64,000 bases of DNA from Phenylobacterium sp. Lineage in GTDB: Bacteria; Pseudomonadota; Alphaproteobacteria; Caulobacterales; Caulobacteraceae. The position numbers were made by a program, and so were the translations under genes. The notes beneath the pieces were generated by a model. That model was not told the origin of the DNA and made no database searches. It worked only from the letters and a program-made list of their open reading frames with translations. Positions 9,114 through 17,816 of the stretch are shown here, in pieces. The first letter of the stretch is position 1. Every line of letters starts with the position of its first letter. The DNA lies in assembly GCA_017991675.1 (NCBI GenBank), contig JAGOQB010000002.1:1-64000 (forward strand). The letters are read 5' to 3'.

Positions 9114-9986
9114 ATGCCCCCGCCTTTCCATCTGATCCTGACCATCGAAGCGGTGACCCGGCTGGGCAGCTTCAAGCTGGCGGCCGACGAGCTGCTGGTC
9201 ACCGCCTCGGCCGTCAGCCATCGGGTGCGCAAGCTGGAGGCCATGCTCGGCCATCGGCTGTTCGAACGGCTCGGCCAGGGCGTGCGGCCGACCGAGGGCG
9301 CGCTGCGGCTGGCCGCGATCGTCGGCCGGGCCAAGGGCGAGGTCGACCGAGCCTGGCGCGAGCTGGCGGCCGAGACCGCGCAGGCCAGCGTGCGAGTGTC
9401 GTGCCTGGCCGCCTTCGCCGGCAACTATCTGCTGGACGACGTCTCCGACCTGCAGCAGCGGTTCCCGCAGATCGAGCTCAACCTGGCCACCGCGTTCTTC
9501 AGGGGCTCGCCGCGCGAGCTGCTGCACGACGTGGTCATCAGCTGCGGGCCCGATCCCGGCCCGGAATGGACGACGCGGCCGTTGCTGCCGCTGGAGATGC
9601 GGGCGGTGATGGCGCCGGGCTCGGCGGCTGGCTTCATCGTCGGGAACCGGTTGAAGGGCCCGCTGCTCAGCTATGGCGGCGACAGCACGAGCTGGCCGAC
9701 GATCGCCGCGATCCTGGGGCTGGAGCTTCACGGCGCGGCCAAGGTCATCACTCTGGACTCGGTCGAGGCGGCCTGTACCGCCGCCGAGCGCGGGGTCGGG
9801 CTCGCCCTCGCCCCGGTCGCCACCGCCCAGCGGCTGGCCCAGGCCGGGCGCGTGGACCTGGTGGGGCCGCCGATCCGCTCGGGCCTGACCTACTGGATCG
9901 CGGTCAAGCGGGACCTGCACGACTCGCCGGTGATCGAGCGGTTTCGTCGCTGGCTGACGGCGCGGCTGAGCGAGACCGCGAGCTAG
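9114..9986 (+). CDS. LysR family transcriptional regulator
   Basis: The protein has 290 residues. An N-terminal winged HTH (about 1-62: FHLILTIEAVTRLGSFKLAA, SAVSHRVRKLEAMLG, LFERLGQGVRPTEGALRL) is followed by a periplasmic-binding-protein-like effector domain. It resembles the GcvA-type subgroup. It is divergent from the nitronate monooxygenase and acyl-CoA ligase genes and has a perfect T-N11-A dyad in the shared upstream region, so it very likely controls them. Its end overlaps the stop of the convergent MFS gene by four bases. The effector is unknown. Confidence 0.92.
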   Translation: MPPPFHLILTIEAVTRLGSFKLAADELLVTASAVSHRVRKLEAMLGHRLFERLGQGVRPTEGALRLAAIVGRAKGEVDRAWRELAAETAQASVRVSCLAAFAGNYLLDDVSDLQQRFPQIELNLATAFFRGSPRELLHDVVISCGPDPGPEWTTRPLLPLEMRAVMAPGSAAGFIVGNRLKGPLLSYGGDSTSWPTIAAILGLELHGAAKVITLDSVEAACTAAERGVGLALAPVATAQRLAQAGRVDLVGPPIRSGLTYWIAVKRDLHDSPVIERFRRWLTARLSETAS

Positions 9987-11197
9987 GTCCTCGCCTGCGC
10001 CGGCCGGCCGAGCGCCGCGCCGCCGGCGCGAACCGCCAGGGCGAGCGCCGCGAGGATCGCCAGGGCGGCGGCGATCACCGCGGCCGGCCAGCCGAGCAGC
10101 GAGACGGTGGGGCCGCCGGCCGCGGCCCCGAGGCTGCCGCCGACGAAGTAGATGACCATGTAGGTGCTGTTCATCTGGGCCGGCCGCGCCGGATCCATGG
10201 TGAGCACCCGGCGCTGGTTGGCGACCTGGGCGGCGAAGAGGCCGGCGTCGAACAGCGCCAGGGCGGCCAGCAGCAGCGGCGCAGAGCCAAGCGCCGGCCA
10301 CATGGCCAGGGTGCAGACCAGCGCCGTCAGCAGGCCCGCCAGGACGATGGGGCGGCTTCCGAACCGGTCGGCGATGCGCCCTGCGAGCGGGGTGACCAGC
10401 ATGCCGGCGATCCCCGCCAGCGAGTAGAGGCCGACCACCGTCGGCGACAGGCCGTGCGGCGGCAGGGAGAGCGCCAGCGAGACCCCGACCCAGATCAGGC
10501 TGAAGGCGAAGAACCACAGCCCGCCGGCCACCGCCGAGGCCGACAGGTCCGGCCGCGCGCGCAGCAGTCCCGGCGTCGACAGCAGCCCCGACAGCCACGA
10601 TCCGGGCGCGCGAATGACGCTGCGCGGCAGCACGGAGCGTCCGACCATGGCGCAGGCCAGGCAGGCGGCGGCCACGAGCAGCAGCATCGCGCGCCAGCCG
10701 ACCAGGTCGGTGAGGCCGCCGCCGATCAATCGGCCCAGCAGGATCCCCGCCGAGATGCCGGCGGTGACGACGCCGAGGGCCATGCCCTGGCGGTCGGCCG
10801 GCGCGTGCTTGGCGGCCAGGGTGCTCATCTGCGCGCCGGTGCTGGCGCAGATCCCCGAGAGCAGCAGACCCGCCCCGAAGAGGGCGACCGAGGTCGCCGC
10901 AGCAGTCAGGAGCAGCGCCCCGGCCAGAGCCGCGAGCTGGGCGGGAAACAGCACTTGGGGGCGAACCCGGTCGACCAGAGGAACCAGCAGCGCCAGTCCC
11001 AGCAGGTAGCCGACGATCGGCAGCCCCGCGGCGGCGCTGGTCGCGGCCAGCGAGGCCCCCAGGTCCGCGGCGATGACGCCGAGCTCAGGCTGTACGGTGT
11101 AGCTGGTCGAGGTCGCCACGGCGGCCGCAAGCGCCAGGAAAAGAGTCGTCCCTGCGCCGAGATGATCTTGTGAAGCGTCGTTCGTTGATTGGGTCAT
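9983..11197 (-). CDS. MFS transporter
   Basis: This is a 404-residue inner-membrane protein with about 12 hydrophobic helices. The family loop between helices 2 and 3 appears as PLVDRVRPQVLFPAQ, and the equivalent in the second half is GRIADRFGSRPIVLAG. It resembles the drug/sugar efflux permease groups often annotated as arabinose-efflux-like permeases. It is transcribed towards the LysR gene and stands alone; the next gene on the same strand ends 72 bp upstream. The substrate is not predictable. Confidence 0.88.
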   Translation of the reverse strand: MTQSTNDASQDHLGAGTTLFLALAAAVATSTSYTVQPELGVIAADLGASLAATSAAAGLPIVGYLLGLALLVPLVDRVRPQVLFPAQLAALAGALLLTAAATSVALFGAGLLLSGICASTGAQMSTLAAKHAPADRQGMALGVVTAGISAGILLGRLIGGGLTDLVGWRAMLLLVAAACLACAMVGRSVLPRSVIRAPGSWLSGLLSTPGLLRARPDLSASAVAGGLWFFAFSLIWVGVSLALSLPPHGLSPTVVGLYSLAGIAGMLVTPLAGRIADRFGSRPIVLAGLLTALVCTLAMWPALGSAPLLLAALALFDAGLFAAQVANQRRVLTMDPARPAQMNSTYMVIYFVGGSLGAAAGGPTVSLLGWPAAVIAAALAILAALALAVRAGGAALGRPAQART

Positions 11198-11269
11198 GGC
11201 CGCAGAGTTGGCGACCGCGCGCCCGGCGTCTGGCGCAATCCGGACCCGAACCGACGGCGCGGAGGGCGT

Positions 11270-11911
11270 CTACCGCGCCAGGACGACGTGGGTGGCGTGC
11301 TCACCGAGCTGGTGCTCGGTGACGCGGAAGCCGAGAGCCGGCAGGTCGATGCCGGCGAGCAGCGCCTCGCCCTGGCCGAGCACGACCGGCGACAGGGCCA
11401 AGTGCATCTCGTCGATTGCGCCGGCGCGCAGGTACTGACGCACCGTCTCGACTCCGCCGCCGATCTTGACGTCGAGGTCGCCGGCCGCCGCCCGCGCCTG
11501 CTCCAGCGCCGCCTCGATCCCGTCGGTGACGAAAATGAAGGTCGTGCCGCCGGCCATCTCGATCGGGTCGCGCCGGTGGTGGGTGAGAACGAAGGTCGGG
11601 GCGTGATAGGGCGGATCATCGCCCCACCAGCCCGTCCAGGTCTCGTCCGGCCAGGGCCCACGGACCGGACCGAACATGTTGCGTCCCAGGATGAAGGCGC
11701 CGAAGCCGCGCATGGCGCGGTCGGCATATGCCTGATCGACGCCCTCGGAGCCGCCCGGCTGGCCGATCATCGACTGGAAGAAGCGGGTCCCGAACAGCCA
11801 CTGGTGCACTTCGTCCCCGCGCCGGCCGAGGGGATGGTCCAGGCTCTGGCCAGGGCCGGCGCCGAAGCCGTCGAGCGAGATTGAAAAGCCCCCTACGCGC
11901 ACCCGTGACAT
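11270..11911 (-). CDS. Dihydrofolate reductase family protein (RibD C-terminal-like)
   Basis: This is a 213-residue single-domain protein of the RibD_C / DHFR-like fold. It begins VRVGGFSISLDG, a typical opening of this family, and has MRGFGAFILGRNMFGPVRG, VLTHHRRDPIEMAGGTTFIF, AGDLDVKIGGGVETVRQYL and GAIDEMHLALSPVVLGQGEAL. These proteins are NADPH-dependent reductases of unknown substrate. I chose the ATG at 11911 because GGAGG lies about 6 nt upstream; a longer frame from 11944 lacks support. It is distinct from FolA. Confidence 0.87.
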   Translation of the reverse strand: MSRVRVGGFSISLDGFGAGPGQSLDHPLGRRGDEVHQWLFGTRFFQSMIGQPGGSEGVDQAYADRAMRGFGAFILGRNMFGPVRGPWPDETWTGWWGDDPPYHAPTFVLTHHRRDPIEMAGGTTFIFVTDGIEAALEQARAAAGDLDVKIGGGVETVRQYLRAGAIDEMHLALSPVVLGQGEALLAGIDLPALGFRVTEHQLGEHATHVVLAR

Positions 11912-12000
11912 CGCCGCCTCCGCCGTTCCGCCGTCCGCCGACATGGCGGGGCCATCCTAGGACACAGGACAGCGGCGTGTCCCGACAGGCCGCCCAGCGC

Positions 12001-12012
12001 TATGCTGGCCCC
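12001..12012 (+). promoter_or_regulatory. Candidate -10 element (TATGCT) giving a leaderless pncA transcript
   Basis: TATGCT at 12001-12006 is followed by only six bases before the ATG of the nicotinamidase gene, and no Shine-Dalgarno sequence fits between. The spacing equals that of the two SOS promoters in this window, but here there is no LexA box and the -35 is weak. Confidence 0.35.
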
Positions 12013-12642
12013 ATGAGCACCGCGAGACTGCAAACCGCGCCAGGCGACGTCCTGGTCGTCATCGACCCGCAGGTGGACTTCTGCCCCGGCGGGGCGCTGG
12101 CGGTGGCCGGCGGCGATGAGATCATGCCGCTGATCAACCAGGTCGCGGCGCGGTTCGAGCATGTGGTGATCACCCAGGACTGGCATCCGCGCGACCAGAT
12201 CTCGTTCGCCTCGAACCATCCGGGGGCCGCGCCGTTCAGCGTCGTCGAGGTCGCCTATGGGCCCCAGACCCTGTGGCCGGACCATTGCGTGCAGGGCAGT
12301 CCCGGCGCGCAGTTGCATCCGGCGCTGGACGCGCCGCACGCCGAGCTGATCCTGCGCAAGGGGTACAACCGCGCCGTCGACAGCTATTCGGCGTTCTTCG
12401 AGAACGACAAGACCACGGCCACCGGCCTCTCCGGCTATCTGCGCCAGCGCGGGTTCAAGCGCTGCGTCTTCGTCGGCCTGGCGCTGGATTTCTGCGTCCG
12501 CTACTCGGCGCAGGATGCGATCACCGAGGGGTTCGAGGCGGTGGTGATCCCGCAGGCGTGCCGGGCCATCGACCTGGACGGATCGGCGGCCGCGGCGATG
12601 GCCTCGTTCGCGGCCCTGGGCGTCGCCCTCGCCGCCCCCTAG
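12013..12642 (+). CDS. pncA: Nicotinamidase/pyrazinamidase
   Basis: The 209-residue isochorismatase-fold amidase converts nicotinamide to nicotinate in NAD salvage. The catalytic triad is visible: Asp in VVIDPQVDFCPGG, Lys in LILRKGYNRAVDSYSAF, and the nucleophilic Cys in FVGLALDFCVRYSA. The metal-binding segment TQDWHPRDQISFASNHPG is also present. The length matches bacterial PncA. The start ATG is only seven bases past a TATGCT hexamer and has no ribosome binding site, so a leaderless transcript is possible. The gene converges with the MpaB-like gene, with four bases between stops. Confidence 0.95.
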   Translation: MSTARLQTAPGDVLVVIDPQVDFCPGGALAVAGGDEIMPLINQVAARFEHVVITQDWHPRDQISFASNHPGAAPFSVVEVAYGPQTLWPDHCVQGSPGAQLHPALDAPHAELILRKGYNRAVDSYSAFFENDKTTATGLSGYLRQRGFKRCVFVGLALDFCVRYSAQDAITEGFEAVVIPQACRAIDLDGSAAAAMASFAALGVALAAP

Positions 12643-12646
12643 AGCC

Positions 12647-13543
12647 TCAGGGCCGCCGGCCCATCCGCGCATAGGCCTGGCGCGGGATCGGCCCAGGCGC
12701 CAGCCGCGCGGCGCGGCCGAGCGCCGACAGCGTGATCCTGGCCGCGGCCAGGCGCGTCGGATGGGGCGTCAGGCCCAGTTGGGCGCCGAGGCCCGGCGGC
12801 AGCAGGTCGATGCTGGCCTCGACCACCAGCGGCTGCAGGGCGCGGCCGAGCGCGCCCATCGGCGAGGTGCGGCGCACGATGCCGAGGAACTCGTCGATGA
12901 TCGGGTGGTGCACGAGGCTGGGCCGCATGGCCTGCATCGCCTCGGCGACGGCCGCGGCCGAAGCCGCCGGACGCTGCGCGCCGAACGCGCGGCCGACGGC
13001 GCCGCCCTCGGCGTAGTAGCGGTCCTGGTCGGCGCGGCTGATCTGCGGGTCGACATAGCGCCGATAGGCGTTGAGGAAGCCGTAGGCGGCGGTCAGGTGC
13101 ACCCAGTCGGCCAGGTCCGGGTCGAGGGCGTGGTAGTCCTGGCCCTCGGGCGTGCGGCCGCGGACTTTTTCGTGCATGCGCGTGACCATGGCGATCCGGG
13201 CCTGCGCCTCGGCGGTCGCCGCGTAGGTGGTGATCATCGTCGCCTCGCCGGTGCGGCGCATGCGGGTCAGCGGGTCGCGGGCGAAGATCGAGTGCTCCCA
13301 CACGCCGGTGCGGACCCGCGGCTCGGCCAGTTCGAGGATCACCGCCGCCACCCCGCCGATCGCCAGGGCGATGGGGTTGGCGTGCACGCGCCAGGCGACC
13401 GAGTCGGGGCCATAGAGGCCCGGGTCGCCCTGGGGCTGCGAATAGTCGATCCGCGAGGGCCCGAAGATCCGCCGGTCGAGCGCCCCCGCCAGGCCGGCGC
13501 CGGGCGCGTCCAGCCCCGCCCGTGTGGAAGTGTCGTGAGCCAT
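12647..13543 (-). CDS. Oxygenase MpaB family protein (DUF2236)
   Basis: The 298-residue protein of the DUF2236 / MpaB-like family (ER-bound or latex-clearing-protein-like heme oxygenases) has the family order: [87 protein letters not shown]. The conserved His and Arg residues in these segments are the likely heme environment. Bacterial members have mostly unknown substrates. It stands alone between pncA (convergent) and the sterol-desaturase-like gene, with a gap of about 75 bp on the same strand. Confidence 0.85.
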   Translation of the reverse strand: MAHDTSTRAGLDAPGAGLAGALDRRIFGPSRIDYSQPQGDPGLYGPDSVAWRVHANPIALAIGGVAAVILELAEPRVRTGVWEHSIFARDPLTRMRRTGEATMITTYAATAEAQARIAMVTRMHEKVRGRTPEGQDYHALDPDLADWVHLTAAYGFLNAYRRYVDPQISRADQDRYYAEGGAVGRAFGAQRPAASAAAVAEAMQAMRPSLVHHPIIDEFLGIVRRTSPMGALGRALQPLVVEASIDLLPPGLGAQLGLTPHPTRLAAARITLSALGRAARLAPGPIPRQAYARMGRRP

Positions 13544-13619
13544 CTCGCCTCGCGTCCGCCTGGCCCCAGCCTAGCGAAGGGCTAAACGGTCGAACAACCT
13601 GACGGTTCTGCCAGGGTGG

Positions 13620-14521
<902 letters not shown>

Positions 14522-14525
<4 letters not shown>

Positions 14526-14929
14526 GCGGCGCGGCGGTCTTCGTCCGGGCCCGGGGCCGGCGGCCAGTTCTGCAGCGCCAGCCGCGCCAGCGGCGCGGCG
14601 ACGTCGGACAGGTCGAGCCGCACGACCCCGTCACGGAACGAGGACGCCACCGCCTGGGTCCAGGGGATATGGCGGGCGACATAGCCGTCGCCGACCTCGC
14701 ACAACACCAAGGCGGCCGCGCCGGACTTGGCCAGGGCGCCGCGGCCGTCGACCGCCACCCAGACGCGCTCGATCGGGCGGCCGGGGAATTCCTGCGCCAG
14801 CAGGTCGAGGGCCCTGGCGTCGGTCAGGGGCGTCATCGGCTTGGCGATCTTGGCCCAGGCGGCCAGCCCGACCAGCAGGGCGATCGCGCCCGCCGACGCA
14901 GCGAACTGCACGAAGAATGCTTGCGACAC
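14522..14929 (-). CDS. Small membrane-anchored protein of unknown function, coupled to the hydroxylase gene
   Basis: The 135-residue protein has one N-terminal hydrophobic helix (FFVQFAASAGAIALLVGLAA) and a soluble domain with ALDLLAQEFPGRPIERVWVAVDGRGALAK and a Pro-rich tail. I recognise no family. The start is GTG at 14929, preceded by GGAGG about 7 nt upstream. Its stop overlaps the start of the sterol-desaturase-like gene, so it may be an accessory subunit or redox-partner anchor of that enzyme; that is inference from linkage only. Confidence 0.75.
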
Positions 14930-14990
14930 TTACGGTCCTCCCCGCCGGCAGGGTCCGCCCGCCGAACGTGACCGTCAAGTGACAGCCTAT

Positions 14991-15650
14991 CTAGGCGCGT
15001 GGCTTCGCAAGCAGCGGCGGCGCCCCGGCCGCGGCGCGGCGGCGCAGGACCTGGCGGGCGACGAGGCCCATGATGATCAGGCCCGTGAGGGTGATGGCGG
15101 CGATGGTGACCAGGTGCGCCTCGCCTAGGGCTTCGAGCTCGGCCAGGCCCTTGGCGGCGAAATAGCCAGGCGCGAGGATGGCCAGAACCCAGATCGCCGC
15201 CGACACGGCGTTGGCCAGCTGAAAGGTGCGGCGGCGCATCTGCAGCAGCCCGGCGACCAGCGGCACGAAGGCGCGCAGCGGGCCGAAGAACCGGCCGATA
15301 AAGATCGAGGCCGCGCCGTAGCGGCGGTTGAACAGCCGCGTGCGGGCGACCTTGCGGCGATGGCCGCGGAACATCGGATGGCGCAAGGCGCGCGGGCCGA
15401 GCCGGCGGCCGAGCTCGAACGAGACCGCATCGCCGATGATCGCGCCGGCGACGCACCAGAGCACGACCTCGACCGGATCGAGCACGCCCGCGGCGATCAG
15501 GCCGCCGGCCATCACCATCAGGGCGGTGGCCGGGATGAAGGCGCCGATCAGAACCAGCGATTCCAGCAGCGTGACGACGCCCAGCACAAGGCCGGCCCAG
15601 GCGGCGTGCCGGGCGATGAAATCTGCGAGATTCTGAATGAACGCTTCCAT
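14991..15650 (-). CDS. DedA family membrane protein
   Basis: The 219-residue inner-membrane protein has the DedA/SNARE-associated domain: an N-terminal helix with ESLVLIGAFIPATALMV, then a region with GAIIGDAVSFELGRRLG, and the family signature FGPLRAFVPLVAG preceded by IFIGRFF, followed by two terminal helices. DedA proteins act in membrane lipid homeostasis, including undecaprenyl-phosphate or phospholipid flipping. No ribosome binding site is obvious. It is followed on the same strand by the small membrane protein and the hydroxylase, with a gap of 61 bp. Confidence 0.9.
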   Translation of the reverse strand: MEAFIQNLADFIARHAAWAGLVLGVVTLLESLVLIGAFIPATALMVMAGGLIAAGVLDPVEVVLWCVAGAIIGDAVSFELGRRLGPRALRHPMFRGHRRKVARTRLFNRRYGAASIFIGRFFGPLRAFVPLVAGLLQMRRRTFQLANAVSAAIWVLAILAPGYFAAKGLAELEALGEAHLVTIAAITLTGLIIMGLVARQVLRRRAAAGAPPLLAKPRA

Positions 15651-15767
15651 GGGAGGAGCCCGATATGGGCCTGCTCGGGCCCCTGCGCGAGGGGGCGCAA
15701 GGCCGCGGCCGGCAAGTTTTTCGGCTTGTGGCGCGGATGCCGCAGATGACGGCGCCCGATGTCATAT

Positions 15768-15799
15768 GTTCTTGTTTTGTTCGCCGCGTGCGGTATGCT
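15768..15799 (+). promoter_or_regulatory. SOS promoter: LexA box GTTC-N7-GTTC with -10 TATGCT
   Basis: GTTCTTGTTTTGTTC at 15768-15782 is a perfect match to the alphaproteobacterial LexA consensus. It covers a -35-like TTGTTT at 15772-15777, followed after 16 bp by TATGCT at 15794-15799. The ATG at 15806 is seven bases beyond the -10, predicting a leaderless transcript. The same arrangement recurs at 54599-54630. Confidence 0.85.
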
Positions 15800-15805
15800 G
15801 GCCTG

Positions 15806-16478
15806 ATGCATGAAACCATCGAGACAGGGCCCCCGCGCAACCGCCCGGCGCGGCCGTTCTGCGAGGCCACCGCCGCGCAGATCTGCAGCCGCGTCGCCGC
15901 CGGCGAGAGCCTGCGGGCGATCTGCAAGCCGCGCGACATGCCGGGCGCGGCGACGGCCGGCGTTCGGGACGGCGCTGCGGCAGGCCCAGGCCGCAGCGCA
16001 GGCCGGGCGGCGGGACGCCTATCGCGCCAAGGCGGCCGACCGGGCCTGGAAGCGCGCCCGCCCCTGGGCGCGGCCGGATGCGTACCGGGCAGAGGTCGGC
16101 GAGGAGATCTGCCGCCGGCTGGCCAGCGGCCGCAGCCTGCTGGAGATCTGCGGCGAGGACGACATGCCGGTCACCGGCACGGTCTATGAGTGGCTGCGCG
16201 CGCACGATGACTTCGCCGCCATGTACCGGCAGGCCCGCCGGATGCAGGCCGAGATGCTGGCGGACCTGGCCTGGGCCATCGCCAGCGAGGCCCGCGAGGA
16301 CGGGGTCAAGGTCGCGCGGCTGCAGTTCGACGTGTTGCGCTGGCGCGCCGCGCGGCTGGCGCCCAAGTCCTATCGCGAGGAGGACGAGCCCCGCGAAGGC
16401 GGCCTCGAGGTCTATCTGCAGGACTTCACCAGCGGGGCGATCCTGGCCGGGCCGATCTGGTCGGGTCCGGGCGCCTAG
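15806..16478 (+). pseudogene. SOS-controlled terminase-small-subunit-like gene, broken by a frameshifting deletion
   Basis: The frame from the ATG at 15806 begins with a unit FCEATAAQICSRVAAGESLR...DMPGAAT, then loses sense at about 15953. From about 15962 the downstream frame resumes with AFGTALRQAQAAAQAGRRDA and continues into a second, complete unit (YRAEVGEEICRRLASGRSLL, DDMPVTGTVYEWLRAHDDFA, MYRQARRMQAEMLADLAWAI) that resembles Sf6-like phage terminase small subunits, including the closing RLAPKSY. Aligning unit 1 to unit 2 shows that about eight residues are missing, so a deletion of 3n+2 bases fits. A second ATG at 15810 is in the downstream frame, so a protein with a nonsense N terminus and intact second domain could still be made. 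No other phage genes are nearby. Confidence 0.7.
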
Positions 16479-16769
16479 CCCCCTGCCCTCGCCTCCCCGT
16501 GTCGCGCTCGTAGACGCGCCTTCAGTGAAACTTCACGCAGTTTTCTGGGTTTCTGGGGTGGCGAAACGTCGCGGGAGCACTATCTCTGCTCGCATCGGAA
16601 ACGAGCCAGCGAGCGACGCATATGTGTCGATGTCATCTTAAACAGGGCCGAATGCCGGCCTGACCTCGCCCAGCGGGGGCCATGCAATGGCCGCCTGCAT
16701 GCTCGATCGTGACGCCTAGTAGGGGCGTTACGAACCCCGAAAATTCAGTAGCGTAAAAAAGGAGCTCAC
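16479..16769 (+). other. Intergenic region with several inverted repeats; possible structured leader
   Basis: There is no open reading frame of note. Four short dyads stand in a row: GTGAA/TTCAC near 16525, GGCC-type arms near 16647-16665, GGCCAT/ATGGCC near 16678-16692, and CGTGACGCC/GGCGTTACG at 16708-16732 with one wobble position. They end about 37 bp before the following small gene. This could be its structured 5' leader or a small RNA; I recognise no known RNA family. Confidence 0.4.
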
Positions 16770-16988
16770 ATGGCTCTGCAAATTCTTGTTTCGCCCGCCG
16801 GTGAAGGCTGGGCCGTTCGTTCCGAAGCCTTCGACAACGAACTAATCTTCGAGGCCGGGGGACGCGCCGAAGCCGCCGCCCGGGCCCTGGCCGACCGCTA
16901 TGCGCGCTCGGGAAGCGCCGCCGAGGTGAGCATCTTCCTGCGCAACGGCGACCTGGCCGGACGCTTTCTGCATAGCGCCGCCGCCTGA
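16770..16988 (+). CDS. Small conserved hypothetical protein (DUF2188-like)
   Basis: The 72-residue protein has the layout of DUF2188 proteins: an opening strand, then GEGWAVRSEAFDNELIFEAG, an Ala-rich helix (RAEAAARALADRYARSG) and a final strand AEVSIFLRNGDLAGRFLH. AGGAG lies seven bases before the ATG, so translation is well supported. It is a likely small cytosolic protein. Function is unknown; the similarity to DUF2188 is weak and was judged by eye. Confidence 0.75.
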   Translation: MALQILVSPAGEGWAVRSEAFDNELIFEAGGRAEAAARALADRYARSGSAAEVSIFLRNGDLAGRFLHSAAA

Positions 16989-17017
16989 CGGCGGCACGAA
17001 AAGCAAGCGACCATGAA

Positions 17018-17049
17018 AAAGGGCCGCCCCCGCAAGGAGGCGGCCCTTT
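17018..17049. terminator. Bidirectional rho-independent terminator
   Basis: The arms AAAGGGCCGCC and GGCGGCCCTTT pair perfectly around a 9-base loop between the convergent small gene and the outer-membrane gene. The minus strand has the longer T run, so it serves best for the outer-membrane gene. Confidence 0.85.
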
Positions 17050-17071
17050 CCATTCGGGCTAGATGCGCAGG

Positions 17072-17599
17072 TTAGAACTTGCGCACGTAGCCGACCGACC
17101 AGACGTCGGCCTTGCCGGCGTCGTCCTCGAAATCGTGACGGGTGTAGTCGGCGCGCAGGCCGTTCTTGTCGTCGAGGAAGTACTGACCGCCGACGCCGTA
17201 GTTCCAGCTATTGCCGTCGGCCTTGGCGATCGCGCCGGGGACCGAGACCTTGCCCTCGCTCTTGCCGTAGCCGACGCGGGCGTAGAGGTCGGCGTTCGGG
17301 GCCACCGGCAGGAAGCCGACGCCGTAGATGGCGGCCGAGTTCTTCAGCTCCGCCTTGCCGTTGACGCCGCCGATCGAGACGTCGTCCTTCTTCACGCCGA
17401 AGCCGAGTTCGCCCTCGACACCGAGATATTGGTTGAAGCGGGCGCCCAGCCGACCCTGGATCGCGCCGACGTCGGCGCCTTCCAGATCGTGGTGGCTGTA
17501 GCCGACCGAGCCGTAGCCGGTGACGGCCTGGGCGTTGGCGGCGACGGGAACCATGGCGACAGCGGCGACGGCGGCGATGAGAGAGATGGACTTGTTCAT
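17072..17599 (-). CDS. Outer-membrane beta-barrel protein (porin-family, 8-strand type)
   Basis: The 175-residue protein has a Sec signal peptide (residues 1-23, cleavage after VAANA) followed by alternating amphipathic strands: YGSVGYSHHDLE, QGRLGARFNQYLGVEGELGFG, AAIYGVGFLPVAP, LYARVGYGKSEG, WNYGVGGQYFLD, GLRADYTRHDF. It ends VWSVGYVRKF, with the terminal Phe that the BAM machinery recognises. The size fits an 8-stranded OmpA/OmpX-like barrel without a C-terminal peptidoglycan domain. Its leader contains a perfect 7-bp stem, and a strong terminator follows. The role is probably structural or in adhesion. Confidence 0.87.
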   Translation of the reverse strand: MNKSISLIAAVAAVAMVPVAANAQAVTGYGSVGYSHHDLEGADVGAIQGRLGARFNQYLGVEGELGFGVKKDDVSIGGVNGKAELKNSAAIYGVGFLPVAPNADLYARVGYGKSEGKVSVPGAIAKADGNSWNYGVGGQYFLDDKNGLRADYTRHDFEDDAGKADVWSVGYVRKF

Positions 17600-17620
17600 G
17601 TTCTTGTACTCCGTACTAAA

Positions 17621-17642
17621 GCGTGGCCATCCCCAGCCACGC
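17621..17642 (-). promoter_or_regulatory. Leader hairpin upstream of the outer-membrane barrel gene
   Basis: A perfect stem, GCGTGGC/GCCACGC with an 8-base loop, lies 22 bases upstream of the start codon and just 5' of the ribosome binding site CGGAG. It could stabilise the mRNA or be an sRNA/operator target; no known element is recognised. Confidence 0.4.
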
Positions 17643-17816
17643 GGGCTTGGTCGCGCTCAAACGGGGCGAGAAAGGGCCCCTCAGGGGACAATCAGAAGAC
17701 GAATTGTGTCTGTTGCCTTGCGGCCACATCGCCGGCTGACGCCGTAAGCGAACGTGCTATCACTGCGTCCCGAAGCTCCCCGTTCGACGAGAGGAGCGGT
17801 CGTCGGAGACAGCGTT

